Shown piece after piece: positions 30,755 to 37,963 of a stretch of DNA of 37,963 bases. The position numbers were made by a program, and so were the translations under genes. The DNA comes from Eubacteriales bacterium. Its GTDB lineage: Bacteria > Bacillota > Clostridia > Oscillospirales > CAG-382. The notes below the pieces were generated by a model, which saw only the letters and a list, made by a program, of their open reading frames with translations, searched no databases and was not told the DNA's origin. The stretch lies in assembly GCA_028701715.1 (NCBI GenBank), contig JAQVQF010000001.1:1-37963 (forward strand), given 5' to 3'. Position 1 is the stretch's first letter, and each line of letters begins with the position of its first letter.

Positions 30755-31756
30755 ATGGCTTTCTGCCTCAATTGCGGTAAAAAGATTGACGACAGTAACG
30801 GTAAGACCTTGTGTTCCGATTGCGAAAAAGCGATTTCACAAACGGCCGACTTAAACCGAAGCCGGGACCGGAACACCTTATATCCGGAAAACACGACCCG
30901 GTATAATAATAATCAAACACAAAAGCAAGCCTTTATGCCCGGCGGCATATGCAGACTGTCCGCCTCGCCTTCGGTCGGGGAAACCGCCGTTATGCTGCTT
31001 CCCAAAAGCGGTCTTACGGGCACATTAAATCCGTTTACCGCGGTATTCGGCAGCATTAAGCGATTTGTTTGCGGATTTAAGAGTCTTTTTAAAAACAAAA
31101 AAAAGTTAATTCCGGCTCTTGTTCTTGCGTTTTTGTGGATTCTGCTTTCGCTGCTTCCCATGCTCGGTGTCAATAATGCAGCGGTTAAGACGCTTTCCTC
31201 GCTGACCTTCGCTCAGGGCGGATACAGTAAAAATATTGTTAATATTATCGGCGGCTTGCTCGGCAAGGGTATGGTTGCCGCCGTTTTCGTATCCCTGTTT
31301 TCGGGCGGGCTGAAAAGCACGTCGGGAGGTTTAAAACAAACCGTTTCTTCTTTTAAAAATTCTATAAAAAATACGGAAAGCTTCTGCTTATGGCTTATGG
31401 GAACGGGATTTGCTCTCGTTTTTTATAACTTTACCGTCGGAAAAGCATCGGTGTGGCAGGGTATGGCGGGAATAGCGGGTTTGCTGCTCTGTCTGAGAGC
31501 CTTCGGTACGAGCGGCGGGTTTCTGCGTAATATATTAACCTCGCTGACCGCGAACAAATCAAACGGAATAAGGCATGAAAACAAAATATCGCTGCAAAGT
31601 CTTCTTTCGGGTATGGCATGCGGCTTTGCTATCGCCGTTATTATGTCGCCCATACCCTTCGCTTATGCCCCGTATTGCGCGGGCTTGGCGTTTACGGTGA
31701 CGGCGGCGGTATCGCTTTTGGTGTTAAGGCCGGCTAAAGGGAGGGCGGTTACATGA
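30755..31756 (+). CDS. Zinc-ribbon multi-spanning membrane protein of unknown function
   Basis: 333 residues. The N-terminus FCLNCGKKIDDSNGKTLCSDCEK has CxxC at Cys4/Cys7 and Cys20/Cys23, a zinc-ribbon of the kind found at the cytoplasmic end of many Firmicutes membrane proteins. A polar linker (about 30-110) leads to roughly five to seven hydrophobic segments: 117-137, 161-180, 205-222, 232-246 and 283-325. The region near 161-197 is rich in Gly and Ser (GGLLGKGMVAAVFVSLFSGGLKSTSGGLKQ). I do not recognise a specific family. Its TGA overlaps the ATG of the next gene (ATGA at 31753-31756), so the two products are very probably made together and may form a complex. Confidence 0.7.
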   Translation: MAFCLNCGKKIDDSNGKTLCSDCEKAISQTADLNRSRDRNTLYPENTTRYNNNQTQKQAFMPGGICRLSASPSVGETAVMLLPKSGLTGTLNPFTAVFGSIKRFVCGFKSLFKNKKKLIPALVLAFLWILLSLLPMLGVNNAAVKTLSSLTFAQGGYSKNIVNIIGGLLGKGMVAAVFVSLFSGGLKSTSGGLKQTVSSFKNSIKNTESFCLWLMGTGFALVFYNFTVGKASVWQGMAGIAGLLLCLRAFGTSGGFLRNILTSLTANKSNGIRHENKISLQSLLSGMACGFAIAVIMSPIPFAYAPYCAGLAFTVTAAVSLLVLRPAKGRAVT

Positions 31757-34700
31757 AAAAGCTGTGCTGCTCGCTCGTTTTACTGATCCTGTTCTTCAAT
31801 GCTTTCCCGATAATATCATTTGCGGAAGAAGCCAAAACCGAAACGGTTGATCCGTACGAATATTTAGGCGTAAATACTTTTGACGAGGTTATGGAGTACA
31901 TAAGTATAGGTAGGGATAAAGACTATAATCCTCTTAAAGTCAAAAGTATCGACATCGATATTGTTTCCCAGATAACCTTTTATTCAATGAATTCTACAGA
32001 AAATTCCTATCCCGTGTCGTTGCCTTCTATGGTTACGATAGAATTTACAAGCGGAAGCAGCGTAAATCTGCCCTTTTCCACCGGCGAAATCGTCCACATG
32101 GATGATGAATGGAGGCTTGCGACCGAAGAATTCGACGGTACAATAGTAATTGATATAATCACGGGTTCGGAAGGCTGGGGCTACTACTCCTATAAGGCAT
32201 ATTTTATAGGTTCCGTAAAATCCAGAACAAGATTAGGCAGAGTAGAGGACGGCAATGTCGAAAGTATTTATACCAATCAATATACGGCTGAAAATCCTCT
32301 GTCGGTAAACTTCAGTTACAGAACATACCTTCACGGCGACGATACTTCCGACGATAACTGGAGACAAATTACCGTGTCGTTTGAATCGCTTTGCTATGGC
32401 GCTCAATGGTTTAAATTTATTATGACACCGGGAAAAATGGTGGTTGAAACAACGCCCGCGCAGACCAGCGACGTTACCGTAAGCACGGATGCCGATGAAA
32501 CCGCGGGCGAGACCTCAATTCCCGTGCCTGTCGCCATAGTGGTGGGCGTGCTGGGAATCGGCGCGTCTTTGGCGGCCGCAGCCGGAATCACGGGCGGCGG
32601 CGACGGAGGGGACGACGGCGGCAAAAAAAATTCCAAGTATAAGCTGTGTATTAAGAAGGATTTCGGAGACAGCATAGCTTACAACAGAAAGCCTGTGACG
32701 GTGTACGCCCGTATGTGCGAAATAACTCCGGAAGGCAGGGAGCTTGACAGACCCGATTTGACCTCAAATATCAGAATATTCTCGAGCGGGAATCCCATTA
32801 CGGTTGATAGCCTCTTTGTGTCCGGCAATTATATGGCCGCCAATATCAGCGCGGAAGCCGCCGCCGGAACCGTCACGGAAAAGACGGGCATAATATCCTT
32901 CGCTTATACCGGTGAAGGCGGCACATTCCGCAACGATGTGACCTTCAGACTGATAGGCGAGCCGTACATCTCCTTCCCTGAGCAAAAGAGCTACAGCGGC
33001 AGAATGTTCGTAGACGTTATCGCAGGCGACGGCTGCGAATACGAGTTGACAATTGATCTGTGCGACTTTACGAAAGAAGCGGAAAATGTTAAGTTTGCTT
33101 CCGAAAGCGGCGAAGCGAAGGCGGAATTCGAGAAAATCGCGCCGTATAAATACAAGGCAATCATACACAATCTGACCTCGGCGTCGTCCGACAAGAGCTG
33201 CTTCGCCAGGGTTAGATATATTCCGATTACGGTGACGGCCGAAAACGATATCGAAAAAGCCGAAAATGTCTTCGAGCTTGCGGTATATCCCGAAGGTCTG
33301 TCGGTGAGAAGCGACGCTGTTAAGGATGACAAACTCTGTATAAGGTCCTATGACAATCCCGACGCCGGCGATCTCGATTACAAGATAAAGCCGACAAGAT
33401 TCGATCTTGTCCTTGCGGTCAGAGAGAAAAACGCGGAAGGCAAGGAAAAAGCGATAATTGCAGATATGAAGGAAGCAACATCCTCCTTCGCAAAGCTTAA
33501 GGGTACCGGTAAAGATACGGAGGAGCTTTTAAAAGCATATAAATACAAGCTCGACGATTCCTCAAAGACCGACGGTATATTCCGTATTATTCCGGAAACA
33601 AGCATTCCGGAACTCGGTTCGCCTTATTATGTCACACTGCCTGTACGCTGCGAATACCGTTCCGGATCATATTCCGTCGATATACCCTGCCGGCTTGTCG
33701 GAGAACGCGAGGAAAAGCCCTCGGAACGGGATATCGAATACAGGAAGCTGATAGACCGCGTCAAACGCTATGTTCCCGAAGAGGAATGGTCGGCGGTGCT
33801 TAAAAATATAAAATCCAACGCCGACACCATGTCGATTATGACGATGCATGCATTGAGCAAGAGCATTATATACACCGCGCAGGCAAGGTTCCTCAACGAA
33901 TCCGAATCGCAGCGCGCCTGGGCGGATGCCCTCGACTGGATGATTTACGGGCTTGAGTGGGCGAAATGGTTCGGTGACCAGGCGTTCGCATATCTTGCCA
34001 CCGTCTATACAGGTCCCGTGGGAGAAGCCCTGCTTTCGCCCGCCAAGGAAATACTCACCAACCTTATAGGTGAGGTGGGCGTGCAGATAGTTTACGGCGA
34101 AAAATTCGATTTCGAAAGCCTGCAGATAATGAATAATCTTTCTGCGGCTCTCGATAATCTGATAATGACCTCCGCCGACCCTTCGAGACTTGACATAAGG
34201 CAGATGGCGACGGTGCTCGCCGGCTTCCTCATAGTGAACGCGGCAAAGAATTATGTGCTGAATGTCGATAAGGACGGCAAGCGCGACTTTTATAAAGCGA
34301 TAACCGACGCGTTCGGCAATCTGACGGTTAACGCCATGAAGATACTTTGCAGCGATCTGTTCGGCAAGGCGATGAAGAGCCAAGCGGTTAAATCGGCTAT
34401 GAATACTCAATGCGGTAAATGGATAAAAACCTCGCTTGTCAAATATCTGCCCGATATGGACATATTCTTTTCCAATAACGAACGTATGGTTAGTATTGAA
34501 AAGCTCGCCATACTCGACAAGTATATTTCGGAAATATGCGGGCTCGGCGCGGCGACGGTATTTAAAAAAGCAAGCGAAAGCGTTATAGATTTCACTCCGG
34601 ACGATGTCGTTTTCAGCTTTGTGCTCTGGGAAAACACCGCAAACCCGGACGATTCAATTGTTGTGAAGGTCAGCTTGAAGGCGGTGGGAGAAAAGCTGTA

Positions 34701-34794
34701 TAATTTCATGTTCAACGCTTTGTTCGGCGCTTTCCCGTTTGCGTTGTCTCCCGTCGACCCCCCCAAGGATCCGCCGTTTATAGTAACAGCCTGA
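31753..34794 (+). CDS. Large exported protein with internal membrane helix, unknown function
   Basis: 1013 residues. Signal peptide 1-24 (MKKLCCSLVLLILFF start); an extracytoplasmic region about 25-256; a transmembrane segment 257-280 (VPVAIVVGVLGIGASLAAAAGI); a Gly/Asp linker to 291; then about 720 residues. The part after the linker begins KYKLCIKKDFGDSIAYNRKPVTVYARMCEI and continues as beta-rich, Ig-like material with the recurrent FRLIGEPYISFPE and VRYIPITVTAEND types of strand to about 650, then a helical domain 660-1013. A cleaved signal plus one helix would put the large C-terminal part in the cytoplasm, odd for Ig-like domains; alternatively the N-terminal segment stays uncleaved. No known family is assigned. 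Coupled to the zinc-ribbon gene. Confidence 0.65.
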   Translation: MKKLCCSLVLLILFFNAFPIISFAEEAKTETVDPYEYLGVNTFDEVMEYISIGRDKDYNPLKVKSIDIDIVSQITFYSMNSTENSYPVSLPSMVTIEFTSGSSVNLPFSTGEIVHMDDEWRLATEEFDGTIVIDIITGSEGWGYYSYKAYFIGSVKSRTRLGRVEDGNVESIYTNQYTAENPLSVNFSYRTYLHGDDTSDDNWRQITVSFESLCYGAQWFKFIMTPGKMVVETTPAQTSDVTVSTDADETAGETSIPVPVAIVVGVLGIGASLAAAAGITGGGDGGDDGGKKNSKYKLCIKKDFGDSIAYNRKPVTVYARMCEITPEGRELDRPDLTSNIRIFSSGNPITVDSLFVSGNYMAANISAEAAAGTVTEKTGIISFAYTGEGGTFRNDVTFRLIGEPYISFPEQKSYSGRMFVDVIAGDGCEYELTIDLCDFTKEAENVKFASESGEAKAEFEKIAPYKYKAIIHNLTSASSDKSCFARVRYIPITVTAENDIEKAENVFELAVYPEGLSVRSDAVKDDKLCIRSYDNPDAGDLDYKIKPTRFDLVLAVREKNAEGKEKAIIADMKEATSSFAKLKGTGKDTEELLKAYKYKLDDSSKTDGIFRIIPETSIPELGSPYYVTLPVRCEYRSGSYSVDIPCRLVGEREEKPSERDIEYRKLIDRVKRYVPEEEWSAVLKNIKSNADTMSIMTMHALSKSIIYTAQARFLNESESQRAWADALDWMIYGLEWAKWFGDQAFAYLATVYTGPVGEALLSPAKEILTNLIGEVGVQIVYGEKFDFESLQIMNNLSAALDNLIMTSADPSRLDIRQMATVLAGFLIVNAAKNYVLNVDKDGKRDFYKAITDAFGNLTVNAMKILCSDLFGKAMKSQAVKSAMNTQCGKWIKTSLVKYLPDMDIFFSNNERMVSIEKLAILDKYISEICGLGAATVFKKASESVIDFTPDDVVFSFVLWENTANPDDSIVVKVSLKAVGEKLYNFMFNALFGAFPFALSPVDPPKDPPFIVTA

Positions 34795-34808
34795 TAATAA
34801 ATCGAATA

Positions 34809-34838
34809 AATAAAACCCGGGTAAATCCGGGTTTTATT
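34809..34838. terminator. Bidirectional Rho-independent terminator
   Basis: AATAAAACCCGG pairs with CCGGGTTTTATT around a six-base loop (GTAAAT), with A-rich and T-rich flanks so that both strands end in a U-run. It serves the plus-strand 1013-residue gene and the minus-strand spoVT. Confidence 0.9.
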
Positions 34839-34877
34839 ATGGCTTTTTTGTATCAGGAACTGATACCCTTGCGAAGA

Positions 34878-35414
34878 CTACAGCTCAAGCTGCTTCGATA
34901 AAAACAATGCGCCGGTATTTATCATCTTGCGTTCCGATTCGTCGGGCGTACAGCCTTCCCTTGCCAGAAGCATAATACCACCGATAACGTCACCGTCGGA
35001 TATTATGGGCGTGAGGTAGGATACCCGCCCCGTGCCGTGTTCGGTAAGCTCGATGCCCGTCCCCGCTTCCGCGGCCGTAAAGGACTGGCGTTTTTCGAGC
35101 GCGGACGAAATTGAACCCGAAATCGGCTTTTCAAGATATTCCCTGCCGTTTATCCCTGCGACAGCCACCACCGTATCACGGTCGCATACCGCGACCGGTA
35201 TACCCGCGGCTTTATTCAATGCATCGGCATATTTTGCCGAAAATGTGGATATTTCACCAAGCGGTGAATATTTTTTAAATATGACTTCCCCGTCTTTATC
35301 GGTGTATATTTCCAGCGGTTCGCCTTCGCGTATACGCATGGTACGACGGATTTCCTTGGGTATTACCACTCTGCCGAGGTCGTCTATTCTTCTAACTATA
35401 CCTGTAGCTCTCAT
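34878..35414 (-). CDS. spoVT: Stage V sporulation protein T
   Basis: 178 residues from the ATG at 35414; GGAG sits 8 bases upstream, while an in-frame GTG at 35423 overlaps it. Residues 1-50 are an AbrB-type swapped-hairpin DNA-binding domain, RATGIVRRIDDLGRVVIPKEIRRT, nearly identical to the B. subtilis protein. Residues 55-178 form the GAF-like regulatory domain (AAGIPVAVCDRDTVVAVAGI, then SYLTPIISDGDVIGGIMLL). SpoVT is a tetrameric regulator of sigma-G genes in the forespore, so this organism very likely forms endospores. Upstream neighbours are unrelated. Confidence 0.95.
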   Translation of the reverse strand: MRATGIVRRIDDLGRVVIPKEIRRTMRIREGEPLEIYTDKDGEVIFKKYSPLGEISTFSAKYADALNKAAGIPVAVCDRDTVVAVAGINGREYLEKPISGSISSALEKRQSFTAAEAGTGIELTEHGTGRVSYLTPIISDGDVIGGIMLLAREGCTPDESERKMINTGALFLSKQLEL

Positions 35415-35423
35415 ATATTTCAC

Positions 35424-35739
35424 TCCGGATTATCAAAAATTCTCTTTGCGTAACCTATTCTTTGCCGTTTCGGTAAAATTATTCATAAAGCAAAAAAGAG
35501 GCTCTTTTATTCATACTCGAAGTATCCGAACGATATAGCGTGTTGTTCGATATATACCTTCTTATTTATACGATAAACCGCGTTACGCGTTATATGATTT
35601 TATTGATTTTATAAAAGTGTTTGTCTCAATTATTCGCAAACCAATAAAATAAAAAGCGATTGTTTTTACAAATTTGGTTATAATAACACAAAATTCCAGC
35701 TTTTTGCTTTATATTTATTATAGAACCTCATAAAAATGG
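35424..35739. other. Gene-free divergent region between spoVT and the substrate-binding protein
   Basis: AT-rich spacer. I see no ORF with a ribosome binding site, no tRNA and no riboswitch. The only structure is a 15-base palindrome AAAAGAG-G-CTCTTTT at 35494-35508, about 85 bases upstream of spoVT, which may be an operator. No convincing forespore promoter could be assigned. Confidence 0.5.
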
Positions 35740-35802
35740 TTGACAACTTGTTTTCATTATGATATAATTTCAAAAATAATATTAATAATATTTGATATTA
35801 TT
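35740..35802 (+). promoter_or_regulatory. Perfect-consensus promoter and downstream palindrome of the substrate-binding protein gene
   Basis: TTGACA (35740-35745), a 17-base spacer and TATAAT (35763-35768), fully consensus. About 10-35 bases downstream of the expected start lies AATAATAT-TTG-ATATTATT (35784-35802), an 8-bp-arm inverted repeat well placed for a roadblock-type repressor. The leader is about 70 bases. Confidence 0.8.
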
Positions 35803-35845
35803 TTTATTAACGAGACCATAGATAAAATATTATTGGAGGGAAAAA

Positions 35846-37963
35846 ATGAAAAAGCAACTTATTAAACTCATCGGTCTAATTCTTATTGTCTGCATAACGG
35901 CAAGCATATTTGCAGCCTGCAGCGAGAAACCCGAAGAGAAAGTGGCTGCTGAGTATACATACAGAGGATACTCAACGGCACTCGGCAACAATTGGAACCC
36001 CCACACCTGGGAAACCAACGCAGATAATACAATACAGGATTATCTGTCCATGCCATTCTGCACAATGTCCATCAAGGATTCCGAAAACGGAGTTTATCAA
36101 TGGGTATATGAGATGGCAACATCCGTCGAAGACGTCACTGAAGACCACAAGGATGACCTGACAAAATACAATGTCACTCTTCCTTCCGGAAAAACAGCCG
36201 ACGAAGTAACCGAAGGCTATGTCTTCGAAATCAAATTGAATCCCGACGCAAAATGGGAAGACGGCACCGTTATCAACGCCGATTCTTATATTTATTCCAT
36301 GCAGCAGCTTCTCAACTCCAAGATGAGAAACTATCGCGCTAACCTGTACTATTCCGGCGAATCCGCGGTTGCGGGCGGTCTGGCATATTACAACTCCGAA
36401 GCTCCCATCTACTTACCGATGGTTCCCGCTTACGAAGATGAAGGCGATTATTCCTACGATCTCGAAGCAGGAATCGCAAACGGCGAGGTTTATATCAATC
36501 TCAGCAGCGCCGAAATGACTCTTTACAGCATGAGCCTTAACGATCTCCACAGCACATACGGCGTCGGCGACGATGCGGATTATACTTCAATAAAAAATGC
36601 CGAAAACGCTTTCGGTTATACCAAAATCACAAACGAAAACAAAGAAACCGCTCTTAAATTAATCAACGATATACTTACCGACTTATTCGGCATAACGGAT
36701 GAAGCAGAACTGGCTGATTATGTAAAGGAAGCTTTGTTCGTTAATAAAGGAGAAGTAGGCGAAAAGGTTGAATATGATGCCGTAGGCTGCTACAAAGTTG
36801 ATGATTTAACCATCCGCTATGTCTGCCAGACATCTATTGATTACAACTACTTCCTCACCTCCTGCACCTCCACATGGCTCGTTTACGAAACCCTGTACGA
36901 AGCGGGTAAGGATACCACGGGCGAACTCATCACAACAGATTACTGCACTTCCAAAGAAACCACCATGTCCTACGGTCCGTATAAGCTTTCTTCCTATGAA
37001 GACGGCAAGCAGATCGTATTCGTTCAGAATGAAAGCTGGTACGGCTGGACCGAAAATGATGACGGTTCTCTCACATCTACTACAAATTTCGAAGTTGACG
37101 GCAAAAAGATACAGCAGTATCAGACCACCAAGGTTATCATCGATGTAATGGATGACGCAACCGCCAAGCAGATGTTCCTCAAGGGCGATCTCAACGATTG
37201 GACTCCCAACGCTGACGACCTTATCGAATATTCATCCTCCTCCCGTCTGTATCAGATCGACGAAACCTATACCATGTCGTTGTTCTTTGACTGCGATTTG
37301 GAAGATCTTAAAGCCATGGACGAATCCAAGGGTAACCAGAATTCGGTGGTTTTGTCCAACATCAACTTCCGTGAAGCCTTCAGCTTGGCCATTGACAGAA
37401 GCGAATGGGTTAAAACGACCGAAGGCTACAAGCCGTCTTACGGTCTGATGAATACCCTTTACTATTATGATGTTTATAACGATCCTACATCCTCCTACCG
37501 CGGATCGGATGCGGCTATGCAGGCCATCTGCGACCTTTACGGCGTGGAATACGGCGATGGCAAGCTTTATACGACTCTTAAGGAAGCATATAAATCCATA
37601 AACGGCTACAACCTCACCGAAGCGAAAGAATTGATGAAGACCGCCTGCGATGAACTCGTCGCGGCAGAGCTTTATACGGCAGGCGAACCGATAGTAATCC
37701 GCATTGCCTGGATGAAGGGCGCTCTTGACACGCCTGCGCAGAATCAATGCTCGGCTATCGAAGGATATCTGAACGCCGCTATCGAAGGTTCCGGTTTCGG
37801 CGCCATAACTCTTGAACCGTACGGAAGCCTTAACGACCGTTACGGCGACGTAGGTACCCGCGGCGATTACGCAATCGGTTACGGAGCATGGGGCGGCGCA
37901 GCCTTCTATCCGTTCCGCAATCTCCAGGTTTACTGTGACAACGGCCAATATTCCCTCCATGAG
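35846..37963 (+). CDS. Peptide-type ABC transporter substrate-binding lipoprotein (family 5), 3' end missing
   Basis: 706 residues are visible; the frame is open to the window edge. ATG at 35846 follows TGGAGGG. The N-terminus MKKQLIKLIGLILIVC leads to the lipobox IFAAC with lipidated Cys25, so it is anchored to the outer face of the membrane. Solute-binding family 5 features include YSTALGNNWNPHTW near 43-56, FEIKLNPDAKWEDGTVINADSYIYSMQQLLN near 129-160 (the typical W.DG..(T/V).A.D...S signature), SYGPYKLSSYEDGKQIVFVQNESWYG near 373-398, and NFREAFSLAIDRSEWV near 507-522. It delivers oligopeptides or similar solutes to an ABC permease, presumably encoded beyond the window. Longer than the 540-residue OppA norm, with extra inserts. 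Confidence 0.88.
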   Translation, partial: MKKQLIKLIGLILIVCITASIFAACSEKPEEKVAAEYTYRGYSTALGNNWNPHTWETNADNTIQDYLSMPFCTMSIKDSENGVYQWVYEMATSVEDVTEDHKDDLTKYNVTLPSGKTADEVTEGYVFEIKLNPDAKWEDGTVINADSYIYSMQQLLNSKMRNYRANLYYSGESAVAGGLAYYNSEAPIYLPMVPAYEDEGDYSYDLEAGIANGEVYINLSSAEMTLYSMSLNDLHSTYGVGDDADYTSIKNAENAFGYTKITNENKETALKLINDILTDLFGITDEAELADYVKEALFVNKGEVGEKVEYDAVGCYKVDDLTIRYVCQTSIDYNYFLTSCTSTWLVYETLYEAGKDTTGELITTDYCTSKETTMSYGPYKLSSYEDGKQIVFVQNESWYGWTENDDGSLTSTTNFEVDGKKIQQYQTTKVIIDVMDDATAKQMFLKGDLNDWTPNADDLIEYSSSSRLYQIDETYTMSLFFDCDLEDLKAMDESKGNQNSVVLSNINFREAFSLAIDRSEWVKTTEGYKPSYGLMNTLYYYDVYNDPTSSYRGSDAAMQAICDLYGVEYGDGKLYTTLKEAYKSINGYNLTEAKELMKTACDELVAAELYTAGEPIVIRIAWMKGALDTPAQNQCSAIEGYLNAAIEGSGFGAITLEPYGSLNDRYGDVGTRGDYAIGYGAWGGAAFYPFRNLQVYCDNGQYSLHE

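Noticed and set aside
33667..34410. 247-codon minus-strand frame within the 1013-residue protein gene
   Set aside because: Antisense shadow. The plus-strand frame is continuous, coupled to the upstream gene and has a signal peptide.
35494..35508. Palindrome AAAAGAG-G-CTCTTTT as a terminator
   Set aside because: No gene ends toward it on either strand and the loop is a single base; it is upstream of spoVT, so an operator is more likely if it is anything.

Overview
The window looks like chromosome from a spore-forming, strictly anaerobic member of the Clostridia (Firmicutes), probably an uncultured Oscillospirales or Christensenellales-type organism. The pointers are a clear SpoVT, strong AGGAGG-type ribosome binding sites, sigma-A promoters with near-perfect TTGACA/TATAAT boxes, a bifunctional AdhE, a ferredoxin-linked indolepyruvate oxidoreductase and a GC content I judge by eye to be in the mid to high 40s. 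No rRNA, tRNA, CRISPR array, insertion sequence or prophage gene was seen. The genus is not determinable from what I can see.

Layout. 1-1145 (minus): a truncated secreted phosphodiester-glycosidase-like protein and the Maf pyrophosphatase. 1276-4536 (plus): proB (without PUA domain), proA, a membrane-anchored polysaccharide-deacetylase fold that has lost its catalytic residues, and a small unknown protein. 4601-8138 (plus): sugar-phosphate isomerase/epimerase-like TIM barrel, Gfo/Idh/MocA dehydrogenase and sugar nucleotidyltransferase in an operon, then a YcxB-like membrane protein. 8212-12420 (minus): aromatic 2-oxoacid catabolism, in transcription order a 41-residue small ORF, iorA, iorB, arylacetate-CoA ligase and a tandem-ACT sensor. 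12621-18000 (plus): an unusual set of prepilin-like protein, a 933-residue protein resembling GTPase-associated protein 1 (GAP1), and PilT, with no other pilus gene. 18070-22094 (plus): a Crp/Fnr regulator, then thioredoxin, membrane rhodanese and a four-domain CoA-disulfide reductase/rhodanese/TusA/DsrE fusion, preceded by a palindrome placed like a class II activator site.

22180-24222 (minus): a COG3044-type ABC-class ATPase, and upstream of it a complete transcription unit (consensus promoter, strong Shine-Dalgarno, 25-codon ORF, strong terminator) too short for normal gene calling. 24252-27742 (minus): adhE followed by an aminoglycoside-phosphotransferase-fold kinase, with a 12-bp-arm palindrome over the adhE -10 box. 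27796-30498 (minus): a cell-surface family-20 hexosaminidase with discoidin domain and membrane anchor. 30755-34794 (plus): a zinc-ribbon multi-spanning membrane protein overlapping a 1013-residue exported protein, both of unknown function. 34878-35414 (minus): spoVT. 35846 to the end (plus): a peptide-type ABC transporter substrate-binding lipoprotein running off the window behind a perfect sigma-A promoter.

How the parts fit: amino acid metabolism (proline synthesis, aromatic amino acid fermentation), fermentation to ethanol, glycan scavenging at the surface, persulfide/polysulfide handling under redox control and peptide uptake together describe a fermenter of proteins and host or plant glycans. 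The least explained items, and the best candidates for something undescribed, are the prepilin/GAP1-like/PilT cluster, the 25-codon micro-gene at 24073-24150, the zinc-ribbon/1013-residue pair and the 41-residue ORF ahead of iorA.
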